Of a stretch of 64,000 nt of DNA, positions 34,185 through 44,755 are shown one piece after another; position 1 is the stretch's first letter, and the number at the start of each line of letters is the position of its first letter. The notes beneath the pieces are model-generated. The model saw only the letters and a list, made by a program, of their open reading frames with translations. It was not told the origin of the DNA and made no database searches. A program made the position numbers and the translations under genes. This DNA comes from Pegoplata infirma (Eukaryota > Arthropoda > Insecta > Diptera > Anthomyiidae), in assembly GCA_963921195.1 (NCBI GenBank), contig OY992536.1:100838778-100902777 (forward strand), written 5' to 3'.

Positions 34185-35550
34185 CTTGCTTTTTTTCCAC
34201 CATCCTTTCCACCACCGTGTTATTGGCTTCATCCTCCGTGTTATCATAGAGGTCGCATTCGTCCCCAGATTCGGTTTCAAATAAGCCAGATATGTGTCCC
34301 ATCTGTTCTGAATCGGAGGCAACAGAACTCTCCGAATTCCTCACTGCATGGGCCTCGTCCTGAATGTCACCCATAGTGGCATCAGCTTTATCCTCCGTGC
34401 CATCACAGAGGTCGCATTCGTTGCCAGATTCGGTTTCGAAAATGCCAGATGCATCTCCCATCAGCCTAGAATCGGTCAGCTGAATATCAACCTTTTCCAG
34501 ATTCTCCTCCCCAGCCGACTCTGCCACTGGCTTGTCTGCTTCCAAAATAGGCTTCTGGTCGCCCTTGTAGACATTGACTCTTATATGAAAAAAGCCAAAT
34601 CTAATAATGCCGTCAGTCCTGGCTAAAAGCGGAAGCGATTCCTCATTAACCAAGACCACTGCTTGACGACGAGCGCCCTCCATCTCACCCAATCTGGCAA
34701 TTTGCCAATTCTGAGTTGGAAGGTCAGGATTGCAGACTTTTATCATCTTTAGAATCACCGCAGTGTCACTTGTAGCCATTGGGATCCATGCATGAGCTCT
34801 GGGTTGCGAGGGGATATCATGTTTTTCCACAACGTCCAGTCTGGCTCCAGGCCATAACTCTCCCACTTGGCTAATGGCAACCTTAAACACGGCTGCGGAT
34901 CTTTCGTTTCCAAAAGCAACGAGTTTTACTCGCCCCTGATACCAACCTGCGTTGACAGTAGTAGGGAGAAAATCAGGCATACTCTCAAGAAGCCTATAGT
35001 AGATTTCATTTAGTTTAGTTTCAACTAAACTCCACTTGTCCCTTGGAATACTACAATCCCCATTTTGCCTGTTTATCACAGCCCTAACGAAGTTACCTTT
35101 CACCACTTCACTAAAAGACTGAGTCCAGACGTTGCCGGTCACCTTAGATCTTTTAGGTAAAGGTTTCTCGTCGGGCGAGCGCAACCTTTTACCAGACTTC
35201 GATGACGAGGCCGAAACAGCGCTCTGTTTGTCAGATGCGCGCATTGCCGAAAGTTTGTCCTGTTCTTCAATGACTCCTTTCGCCCATGATAGCGACGCCT
35301 TCTCACGTTCGGAGAGCTTCGTTCCATCAAGTTGGCTTAGTCTGTTAATTATTTTCAAACAAAGCCTTCTCTTGTTGTGCCTGACCTTTGATGGCTTAAG
35401 TTTCTTTTTCTTTTTACCACCAATATTAGGCTGAGCACCCCTACCAGAATCAAGGCCGGACTTCAAGGTCGCAACCCTAAGACCAGTGCTAGGACCAGCA
35501 CCAGTCGGTGAGGCAGAGCCTCGAACTAAATCGGTATCATTTGTGTCCAT
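34147..35550 (-). CDS. Retrotransposon ORF1 (gag-like, DUF4780-like)
   Basis: A 467-residue basic-to-acidic protein, probably the RNA-binding component of the retrotransposon RNP. Residues 45-62 (GGKKKKKLKPSK) and 120-136 (lysine/arginine-rich) look like nuclear-localisation or RNA-binding stretches. Residues about 160-335 resemble the DUF4780-type domain often found in ORF1 of fly non-LTR elements (by memory, not searched). No CCHC zinc knuckles are seen, which is unusual for I-like gag proteins. The C-terminal third is acidic and holds two copies of a 21-residue motif (369-389 and 421-441; FETESG-ECDL-TED). The start is the first Met, in a GTGTCCAT context on the plus strand. It overlaps ORF2 by 38 bp in another frame, so ORF2 translation probably relies on reinitiation or a similar mechanism (inference). 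Confidence 0.85.
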   Translation of the reverse strand: MDTNDTDLVRGSASPTGAGPSTGLRVATLKSGLDSGRGAQPNIGGKKKKKLKPSKVRHNKRRLCLKIINRLSQLDGTKLSEREKASLSWAKGVIEEQDKLSAMRASDKQSAVSASSSKSGKRLRSPDEKPLPKRSKVTGNVWTQSFSEVVKGNFVRAVINRQNGDCSIPRDKWSLVETKLNEIYYRLLESMPDFLPTTVNAGWYQGRVKLVAFGNERSAAVFKVAISQVGELWPGARLDVVEKHDIPSQPRAHAWIPMATSDTAVILKMIKVCNPDLPTQNWQIARLGEMEGARRQAVVLVNEESLPLLARTDGIIRFGFFHIRVNVYKGDQKPILEADKPVAESAGEENLEKVDIQLTDSRLMGDASGIFETESGNECDLCDGTEDKADATMGDIQDEAHAVRNSESSVASDSEQMGHISGLFETESGDECDLYDNTEDEANNTVVERMVEKKQDVAVPTNKPPSL

Positions 35551-35740
35551 ATTTTCATTTTCCTTGATGTGGTAATGAAAATATCACAAAAATACCTATT
35601 ACGAACAAACCTATTACGAACAATTTTAGTAATTCAATTTATAGCACGGAGTTAAAATAAAACACGTCCACACTCGTCAACAGTTGAACGAGGAACAAAT
35701 GGTTCTTAAACACGAGGAACGAGGAACAAATGGTTCTTAC
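35550..35740 (-). promoter_or_regulatory. Retrotransposon 5' leader with tandem motifs
   Basis: Upstream of ORF1 lie paired ACCTATTACGAACAA words (about 35593-35622) and two copies of CGAGGAACAAATGGTTCTTA (near 35690 and 35722). A further AACAAATGGTTCTTAAACA lies beyond the hAT insert at about 39502-39520. Internal 5' repeats often act as promoters in non-LTR elements. A promoter role here is inference. Confidence 0.5.
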
Positions 35741-37105
35741 CATGGACGTATTCAGGGGGGGGCCCAGGGGGCCCGGGCCCCCCCCCTTTTGGATTGAAAA
35801 ATTTTAAAAAATGTAAACATTTCAACACATGATACAAGTAACAAATATATTTTTTTTTCAGTATTGTAAATATTTTGGTTTTTGAAGAAATGTTTTACAT
35901 GTTTTTTATAAAAACTCTTGATTTTGAGTAAATTTTCATTTTTAAAAAGCCATTTATATCGAAATATCTGTAAAATATGTATCGAAAACACATTATATTG
36001 GTTTTATTTAATGAAAATGATGCATCAGGATCATAAAAACAGTTTTCTATAAAAAATTTCAAACTCTGAGGATCTAAGTCACTTTTTCTATATTAAAAGT
36101 CTCAGATTCTGAGATATTATTTTTATAAAAAATTCTCAGATTCTGAAAAATTTTTACTAAATAAAAATTTTCATATTAATTTTTAATTTTCAATCTAGCA
36201 ATTTTTTCAAAAATCGGGTTTGAATTGAAAAACTGCAGTTTTCAAAATTTAATAATGACTCGATTATTTTTTATGTAAATAAATAAAGATACACAGAAAA
36301 AAAATAAAAAAAATATTTGAGTAAATTTTTAATACTATTGAGTAAAAAATTACTCAATTTTGCACCAGTAAACGATTTAATAGTATTGAGTAAATTTTTA
36401 ATAAAGATTTATTAAATTTTCGAAAAAAATTTAATTGACACAATTACAAATTTTCTCAAAATGTATCTATTTTATTTTTAAAGTTTAAAAAAGTTTGAAA
36501 TTTTTTTACAAAAACAAAAAACTTGTGTTTTCAAACTTTACCAAACATATTTATGTCTCAAAAACATAGGAAAATTTTGTAAAGACGATTACAAACTTTC
36601 ATATACATACACAAAAAACTAATAAAAAACTATTAAAACTTAAAAAAATAATAAAAAAATATTAAATTTTTATTAAATTATTTACTTAAATTGTTTTTAA
36701 AATTTTTAAGTAAATTTTCAATTGCGTCAATTAAAAAATTACTCAATTTTTGTTTTTTAATTTAAACAAGTGATTACTCAAATTTGTTTGCTCCATATTG
36801 TTTTCTGTGTACATTTTTATAAACGAATTTACAAAAGCAACTTAAAAAAATTTAATGACGTATTTGGAATCTAGATTTCCATTTTATAAAAATCCAGTCC
36901 TTAAATGTTTCGCCAAGGCAATAATATGTAACAGTAGTGCCGTAAAAAGCGCTAAAGAATTTATTAATTTTCAAGTCCAAATATCTCGATAATGAAATAT
37001 TCTACAAAATATTTTAATGGCAGATTTGGAGTCAGGTCCTTTATAATGGCTCTTACGTGAGATTTAATATCTCGAAAATGGAACGTAACAGTAGAACCAC
37101 GCCTA

Positions 37106-38620
37106 GGTTAGGTTAGGTTGAGAGGTTGACATAGTGTCCACAAGACCAGATCCTGATCCATAGTGATACCTCATGAAAAGGGGTGTGTTGAAGGGGGCGG
37201 GGAGGGGGGATTGTGGTGGGGTGTTGGGCTTCTCTATACATTAATTCACGTTCTTCTGTCTTCCTGTCCCATAGCATGACTATTTAAGTCCACACATTCG
37301 TCTCATCAAATTTACTCAGCTTAATATATTTTAACATCTTCCACGGGCTGATCCCTCTTAGTTCCTCCACATTCTGAAAGAAATAAGAGCCAAAACAATT
37401 AAATCGAGTGCGAGATAGTGCAGGGCACTGACAAAGATAATGGAGTGAATCTTCCACTGTCTCTTCGTCGCCGCACCATCTGCACAAGTCATCCATAATT
37501 AATCTTAACTTTTTCAAATAACATTTTAAGCCGGTGTGGCCTGTTATTATACCTACATACTTCCTTAGATCTGCCTTTTCCATATGTAAAAGCGTTTTTT
37601 GAACACGATTTTCGCCGCGAGTCCATAGAGCCTTTGTTTGGATACAGTCATGTCTGCATTCCCATCTTGAATCTTCTTGGCGTTCAAAGTTTTTCCTGAT
37701 CTCCATGTAAATAGCATCCAGGCCCAGATGTACATCGGTCCTAATTGCGTTGGATGGTAGAATGGCGCCCATACGAGCTAGCTCGTCCGCTTTTTCATTC
37801 CCTGGAATATTTTTATGACCTGGGACCCAGCACAGTCTTAAAGAGTGTTGTTCGATAAGAGCCTGAAGCTCTTGGCGACAACGGCTGACTACCCTAGATC
37901 GAATATTCCTATTTCCTAATGCCTTTAAAGCCGCTTGACTATCAATGTATATAATGATCTCACTAGAGTAGATCGGTCTCATTGAAATGAGTCTAGCAGC
38001 CTCCGACACTGCATACAGTTCCGCCTGAAAAATATTACAGCCGTCCTGTATCCGTAAGCTATATTCAATTCCCAGTTTTTCACAGTAGACTCCACTACCT
38101 GTTCCCTGTTGCATTTTTGATCCATCAGTGTAGACCTCAATTTGATGTTCCCCGCCAGGTGGATTTTCCCAGTATTCCCTAGATGGTATTTCAATTTGCA
38201 CGCTCTCATCCCATACAGTATGGGGAGTCATATAGTCAGTCACACAGTTCTCATATCGATGATTTCGAATAAGTTTTGTGTGGCCATATTCCCGCACCCT
38301 TAGCACACGATTTTGTGCCAGCCTTAGCTGTGTCCTAAGAGCGTATTCCTGGATGTATAGGTCCAAAGATGGTAAATCCAGAATCCTACACAGTGCATGT
38401 GTAGATGTCGTCCTGCGCGCTCCAGTAATACTCAAGGCAGCTACTCTATTCACCTTGTTCAGATATGCAGCGTGTGTGGCCGTTTTTACAATAGGCCACC
38501 ACACTATTGCACCATGTGCCAAAGTTGGTCTTACAATTGCCGTGAAAATCCAGTGTATGAGCTTCGGTTTAAGACCCCATGTGTTCCCAATCATTTTCTG
38601 GCATCCATACATAGCTGCAT
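37106..38620 (-). mobile_element. 5'-truncated LINE insertion
   Basis: A 1.5-kb retrotransposon fragment flanked by a 7-bp target duplication ACGCCTA (37099-37105 and 38621-38627). The tail at the low-coordinate end is CCTAA-type, like the full-length element. 5' truncation is typical of target-primed reverse transcription. The ORF is diverged from that of the 30.5-kb element, so it is a separate family or an old relative. Confidence 0.88.
37284..38620 (-). pseudogene. LINE ORF2 C-terminal fragment (RT tail and RNase H)
   Basis: An open frame that reaches the truncation point; the first Met is at 38612 (442 residues). It begins in the RT thumb region (WIFTAIVRPTLAHGAIVWWP, residues 21-40), so the polymerase core is absent. 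RNase H follows with Asp163 in YTDGS, Glu198, Asp224 in YIDSQ, His266 and Asp276, all present. A C-terminal Cys-rich motif (LCRWCGDEE ... HYLCQCPALS) matches the knuckle in the full-length ORF2. No internal stop despite the loss of the RT, which points to a fairly young insertion. It cannot encode a working element. Confidence 0.92.
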
Positions 38621-39520
38621 ACGCCTAAATTAGCGGTTTCGAATTTCCAAACGCCAATATCAGAAAAATGTTAAGCGATAAAAATATTTGGTAAGATAAT
38701 TTGGAATACGGAGGGCTAAATCTATCTGGTTCATATAATTTAATTTTAAATTTTATCACAAATGCATACTTAAAACCTTTTTACTTTTAGGTTTCATATT
38801 GTTTCCAGGAACGGTTTTTATAGGAAAAATACCTCAGAATCTAAGAATTTATCAGAATTTTTTTCATAAAAAAATTGACAGATTTAAAGACATTTTTGCT
38901 ATAGAAAATTTCAAAGATATTAAAAATTTTTGTATAGAATATTTTTAGAATATTTTCTGTAGCAAAGTTCTCAGACTCTGATACATTTGCTTATAAAAAA
39001 ATATCAGATTCTAAGGCAGTTTTTACAATAGATAAATTCTCAAATTCTTGCTGCTGTGAACATAATCGAACATCGAATTATATATTTAAACAAGAACTAA
39101 CATATTTTTTGGCAACAAAAGAAAAAAATCGCGGATTTTTTTTACCAACATTTTTTTTGCGGAATTAAAAAAAAAAATTCAAAAATAATTTCCATTTAAA
39201 TAAAGTTTTTTGCAATAATCTTTTTGAAATTGTGGAGTGTATCAACATATTTGACAAGGCCGAATTTAACTTATTTACTTATTTTTTATAAAAATTTTCT
39301 CAGATTCTGAGATGTTTCAAATTTTGATGTTTAAAAATAGAGTCTGAGGCATTCTTTTTCTAGAAAAATTCACAAATTCTGAGGGGGGGGGGGGGGGGGG
39401 GGTAGTCCTAGAAAATAGTATTATTACATTATGACTAAAAAAAATTTTGAGTTGGGCCCCCCCCTTTTCAAATTCCTGGATACGTCGCTGGTTCTTACTG
39501 TAACAAATGGTTCTTAAACA

Positions 39521-40988
39521 TTAACAAAAAAAAATATAAACAGTTACTTACGACATAATACTAAAAAAAAACATTAAAATATTTCTTAACAAACTGGTTG
39601 CATTACTTAAAAAGGCATAATAATCAACACAATTTAGCACAATTCGAAATAAAAGACGTATATTGTCCTAAAATAACCGTTATATGTTTAACATCAATAA
39701 ATCATTTAAATAAACCGCGAAATAAAAACGGCAAGAATAAGAAAAACTGGCATGACACACAACCACCTTTTTCTTTAAACACTTTAAAGTACTAAAAAAA
39801 TGTTGCAAGATCTTGTGTAGTCAGTCAATTGCAGTGGGATGGCATTTATTTTTATATTATGGGAAATTTTATTTTTTTTTTAAGTTGAGTAAAATGTTGT
39901 AAATATATCAAAAGTTAAAAATATTTTAAAGTAATACATTAATAATCTATTATAAGAATATCATAAATATATTTGTTTGGCCTCGAACTAGAATAATACT
40001 CTAATCGAATACTCTAATCAAATTTTCAAAATTTTGATTAAATTAAAAAAAAAAAAAAGCAAGTAAGAAAATTACAGACGGTCAATATCGATCAAATAAT
40101 ACCCTACATTATTGTTTTCCGGAAAATGGGTCCCAAGTCTAAACATGGCCCGATTGGATCTATCTTTTGTCATATCTTTAATAAGTGAGAAAACACTTAC
40201 AATCCAATTTCTGTGAAATCGGCTTCTAATTGTTGCCAATAAACCGGTTTAGCAAAATATCGGGAAACATTTTTTATAGAGCCAAAAATGGTGTGATTAT
40301 AATCAGATTTGATATGATTATTAAAGTACAGGTTTAACACCTACAAACAAAATTTTAATCAACTTATTAAATTTTTCATGAATTTTGAGAGACTTTTATG
40401 AATATCGGGAGGGTGATTTGTAGGGAAGGCTACAAATACAACTGGTCTGATTGCTTTAAAATTTGATCATTTGTGGCACAGTTTTTGGGATATCGCTATT
40501 TGAAATTTGCAAAAATGGCGTTTTTTTCTAAGTTCAAGAAATATCAAAATTTTCTTTCCTTGACTATTTCATAGATTTTGAGACAAACTAATTTGAGCCA
40601 AATCCGATTATTTAACTCATGGAGCCCTTCGATCAAAGTTTTGGGTTTCTAGAAAATGTTAACCAAAAACTCTAAACTTTGATCAAAGGGGGTTATGGGT
40701 TAAAATCTTTGATGCGGCTCTACTTAGGTCGTAAATGACTGCTGATGTTTTATTTCCGCACACATAGAATCTGAGGTCCTTTGTCTCCAGCTTTGTAAAT
40801 AATTCAGTAAAAAAAAATTTTTAAAAAATTTTTTTTTTTAAATTTCTTGAAAGTTGGAAAACCCGCCATTTTTTGAAATGTTTAACAAATTTCAAATGGC
40901 GATATCTTCAAAGCCGCTAACCGATTTTAAATTTTTTTTAAATTCAGCATGATAAAATTAATAAAATTAATTTATCGCAAGATATATT
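39521..40988. other. Gene-free stretch with small repeat pieces
   Basis: The 5' boundary of the retrotransposon was not resolved here. 40065-40110 (AAGTAAGAAAATTACAGACGG ... TACCCTACATT) resembles a TACCCTCC-family end. 40480-40720 is related to the 45.4-46.6-kb inverted repeat (GAGCCAAATCCGATTATTTA). 40723-40785 resembles the LINE 3' UTR. No gene. Confidence 0.55.
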
Positions 40989-41820
40989 TTTATACCCTCC
41001 ACTCTAGTGATAGAGGGTATATATAAGTTTGTCATTCCGTTTGTAACACCTAGAAATATTGGTCTAGGACCCCATAAAGTATATAAATTCATGATCCTCG
41101 ATCGATTTTAAGACGATCTAGCGATGTCCGTCCGTTCGTCCGTCCGCCCGTCCGTCTGTCCGTCTGTATGTCTGTTAAAAACACGCTAACTTTTGAAAGA
41201 CTTTACGGAGGCTCCTGAAGTTTGGCATATATGTTGGGCATTTACCTGGTCAGGTTGGTATTGCAATCCAGCGAAATCGGTTCAGTGGTTCAAAAGTTAT
41301 AAGCAAATGAGTGAATTTCGGCAAGGGTTTTTCTGGAATTTACGAGATAAAACACACGGTAACTTTCAAACGGCAATTCTGTGGGTACTAAAGTGAGGCA
41401 TATATATTTGCCGTTCCTCTGATCCAGTTCGATGTAAATTTCAGCCAAATTGGACCAGTGGTTCAAAAGTTATTAGCAAAACCGTAAGTTTTAGATTAGT
41501 TTCACCTTAAATTCACGTGTTGAAAACCCGTTAAACATGTTTTAAAAACATTTGTAAGTCACACAAATATTTTGCAAGGTATTTTTGTCACTCAAAAATA
41601 TTTTTACACTAAAACAAAAAAAAAAATACACTCAAAAAAAATTTTACACTCAAAAAAAAATTGTAAATTATTTTTTTTTTGTTCAAAAATTACTAAAAAA
41701 AAAGTTTTTTTACACAAAATAAAATACTTCTAACCAAAAATGTTATTTACTCTCAGTTAAAATGGCCATTGTGGAGGGTATTCATAAATTCGGCCAAGTC
41801 GAATTTAACTTTCCTACATG
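40989..41820 (+). mobile_element. TACCCTCC-family element, long subfamily
   Basis: Starts TATACCCTCCACTCTAGTGA with a terminal hairpin (TATACCCTC/GAGGGTATA). It contains GGTCTAGGACCCCATAAAG, GATCTAGCGATGTCCGTCC, ACGCTAACTTTTGAAAGAC and ATTTACCTGGTCAGGTTGG, and ends GGAGGGTATTCATAAATTCG followed by GCCAAGTCGAATTTAAC. Collinear with 42025-43017. No ORF of note. Confidence 0.87.
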
Positions 41821-42024
41821 TTTTATTTTTACATTATTAAAAATCAAAAAATTTTGGTGGAAATTTTCCAATATTTTAAAATTTTGATCGAAGGGCGCCC
41901 CAAGCTCTATGAAAGTGTCAAGGGAAAGAAATTTTCGAATTTTTTTAAGAAATTTCTTGAACCTAGAAAAAAATTTTATATTCTTTTTCAGCGCTCAAAA
42001 TTAATAAATGTGACGCACTTTTTT
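41821..42024. other. Spacer with inverted-repeat-family piece
   Basis: GATCGAAGGGCGCCCCAAGC and AAGAAATTTCTTGAACCTAG link this spacer to the repeat at 45.4-46.6 kb. Confidence 0.5.
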
Positions 42025-43017
42025 TATACCCTCCACTCTAGTGATAGAGGGTATATATAATTTTGTGATTCCGTTTGTAACACATCGAAATATTGGTCTA
42101 GGACCTCATAAAATATATATATTCATGATCCTCGATCGATTTTAAGTCGATCTAGCGATGTCCGTCCGTCTGTCTGTCTGTCTGTCCGTAGAAAACACGC
42201 TAGCTTTTGAAAGACTTTACAGAGGCTGCTGAAGTTTGGTATATATGTTTGTCATTTACCTGGTCAGGCTGGTATTGCAATCCAGCCAAATCGGTCCAGT
42301 GGTTCAAAAGTTATGAGCAAAAGACTAAATTTCGGCAAGGGTATTTCTCGAATTTACGAGATAAAAAACACGATAACTTTTGAAAGACACGAATGAGACT
42401 ACTAAAGCTTGGCACGTATCTTTGACGTTCCCCGGGTCTATTTGGTTTTAAATTTCAGCTCAATCGGTCCAGTGGTTCAAAAGTTATAAGCAAAACCTTG
42501 AATTTCAGATTAGTTTCATCTAAAATGCCACGTGTTTTAACAAGTTTTAAAAGCATTGGTGGTAACTAATCAATGCTTTTCAAACTTGTTTAATTTTAAA
42601 GCAATGCTTTTTAAACTTGTTTAGTTTTAAAAGCATTGGTAACTTAAAAATTACTTCGGAAAAAAATTTTACACTCAAAAAAATTTTACACTCAAAAAAA
42701 TTTTACATTCAAAAAAAAATTTACACAAAAAATTTTTTTTTTTTTTTTTACAAAAATGACAATATTTTGTGTAAGAAATTGTTTTACAGTTAAAAAAATC
42801 ATTACACTCGAAAAAATTTTACACTCAAAAAAAAAATTAGTAATTTTTCTTTTTTTAAAAAAAAATGTCAAAAAAGAGTTTTTTACTCAAAATAAAATAT
42901 TTCTAATCAAAATTGTTAAGTTTTTCACGTTAAAAAATGTACTACCCTTTTAAAAAAAATGCATTGTGGAGGGTACTCATAGATTCGGCAAAGTCGAATT
43001 TAACTTTTCTACTTGTT
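42025..43017 (+). mobile_element. TACCCTCC-family element, best-preserved copy
   Basis: Full-length at about 990 bp. It has the terminal hairpin TATACCCTC/GAGGGTATA, TTGGTCTAGGACCTCATAAA, a GTCCGTCCGTCTGTCTGTC tract and two related blocks ending TCCAGTGGTTCAAAAGTTAT. These are followed by a T/A-run region and GGAGGGTACTCATAGATTCG, GCAAAGTCGAATTTAAC and CTACTTGTT. The inverted copy is at 27121-28107. Confidence 0.88.
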
Positions 43018-44091
43018 AAACTTGGATTTTTTAAAATTTTATAATTATAAGCTGAATATCATCATCAAATTTAAAAAGTTTCAAAATATATTATCAATTT
43101 TGTTAATTTAACAACTAAAAATTAATTTTTGTTCTGTTCAAAACTTCATTCGCCAATAAATTCCTCCCTAATTCTTCCATTAGCTTCGAATATCATACAT
43201 ATTCATACCATATGATGATGTATGGTATTCATTTGATCCTCATAAAAGCCTGGAGTTGGAGTGGGTTTCTTTATATGTATAGTTTTTTTTCTTGATTTTT
43301 TTCTCCATAAAAATAAAATTCAAAGTTTAAAGTATTGAATAAAAAAACCAAAGAAATAAATATTTCCACATACTAAAGTACTTGAATGCATGTGTTTATT
43401 GCAGAATATGACAAGTGCATTGAACGGATGGAAGTTCTTTATTTTGTATATTTTTTTTTTATAATTTTTTCATCAGCTGTAACTTATAATACTTAATACT
43501 CATAGTATGGAATGGAATAGCTTTTGTCTTATAAATTGTGTAAGGAACAGTTTTGTATATATTTTTTTTTTAATTTTTTTTTTTTTAATTTTTTGCTGTA
43601 AAAAAAATAATTCATTGTTCATTATTTTATGGTGTGGAAAATATATTGACCACATGATACATTCGATAAAAAAAAATATGAATAAAAAAAAAAATCGTGA
43701 AAGACAGACAATCTTTAAATATGAACACGCCTTGTTTAATTGTTTAGCATTTAAGATGAAGAACCTTTAAAGATCTTATAAAAAAAAGTTGTGTTTTTTT
43801 AGTTTTATGGAAAAATCATATTGAACTTTAGTAAAGTATATGACCTTTAAAGTATTGACAGTGGGGCAAGTAGAGTAGTTTACCTAGTTTTACAATGTCA
43901 GTCAAAAACCAAAATATACCTACACAAAATAAATTCTCTATCCAACCAGCAGAAAAATCAGCTTTTCTTGAAAGTCTTACTTTGAGAATATCAAAGTGAA
44001 ATTAGTTTAAAAAAATGACCTCGAGCTAGAATAACCCTACTCAAAATAAATTATAGGTCGAACGAAACAATTTTTATTATTTAATAAAAAT
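43018..44091. other. Gene-free stretch
   Basis: AT-rich. A short perfect hairpin ATACCATA-TGATGATG-TATGGTAT lies at about 43206-43229. No gene or element ends seen. Confidence 0.55.
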
Positions 44092-44226
44092 TACCCGTGT
44101 TAAAATGTATTATATCTTATCTGATCTGTCTATATCTATTTATATATGATCATGTCTGATTAGATATAATTATATCTGAAATGACTAAAATCGAGATCTA
44201 ATTATATCTCGTATTTGGTCAACATT

Positions 44227-44639
44227 CCCGACTAAAAAAAAATAATACGGTGCCATATAACATTTGATCCCAAAAATGGAGGATCCTAAAATATATGATT
44301 ATATCTTATTAGATCAAAATTTAGATAATAAGATATAATTAGATCCCAAAAATGGAACGGTAGATATTATCTAATTTGATATTATAAAAAATTAGATTTA
44401 ATAAGATCTAATAATATATAATTATATCTTATTAGATCCAATCTGATCTTTAATATCAAATCAGATGAAATTTACCGTTCCATTTTTGGGATCAAATTAT
44501 ATCTAATTATATCAAATTTGATCTAATAAGATATAATCATATATTTTTAGATCCTCCATTTTTGGGATCAAATGATGGATCTATTTATATACAATTATAT
44601 GAAAAACTATATGATTATATCAAAACTTTTTTACTCGGG
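44227..44639. mobile_element. CCCGAGT fold-back MITE, copy 2
   Basis: CCCGACTAAAAAAAAATAAT at the left, inverted CCCGAGTAAAAAAGTTTTGA at the right, TT on both sides. The interior is strongly palindromic with GATCCCAAAAATGG words in both orientations. Confidence 0.8.
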
Positions 44640-44755
44640 TTGGCACAAATTTGACATTTTATTATATCTACTCAGATACCATTATTTACAATCAGGTATA
44701 ATTATATATTATCATATCAAATCAGATCTGATAAGATCAAATCGAATTTTACACG

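Larger units (their letters stand above)
30485..35740 (-). mobile_element. RNase H-bearing non-LTR retrotransposon (LOA/I-type), 5' leader split
   Basis: Reads right to left: leader with repeated GAACAAATGGTTCTTA motifs, ORF1, ORF2, a 3' UTR of about 85 bp with a TGACGT/ACGTCA hairpin (30518-30533), and a tail of CCTAA repeats (30485-30507). Both ORFs are open. The leader is interrupted at 35740 by a hAT element and resumes at 39499. A 60-bp fragment resembling its 3' UTR is at about 40723-40785. The clade is inferred from the APE-RT-RNase H order. Confidence 0.85.
35741..39490. mobile_element. hAT-type element with 35-bp repeats and LINE cargo
   Basis: Starts CATGGACGTATTCAGGG and ends, inverted, CAGCGACGTATCCAGGA. 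A perfect 8-bp duplication GTTCTTAC flanks it (35733-35740 and 39491-39498). GGGCCC-rich patches sit inside both ends (35755-35788, 39455-39464). Diverged 35-bp satellite units occur at 36050-36170, 38810-39060 and 39300-39380, and a G run at 39382-39402. Same family as 16363-18694. It contains a truncated LINE (37106-38620). No transposase. Confidence 0.88.

Noticed and set aside
34184..34322. N-terminal 46 codons of the long ORF2 frame as true coding sequence
   Set aside because: They overlap ORF1 in another frame and precede the conserved endonuclease start. Met47 fits the family better.
39382..39402. G run as a quadruplex regulatory element
   Set aside because: It is a homopolymer inside a hAT element, with no promoter nearby. 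More likely slippage.
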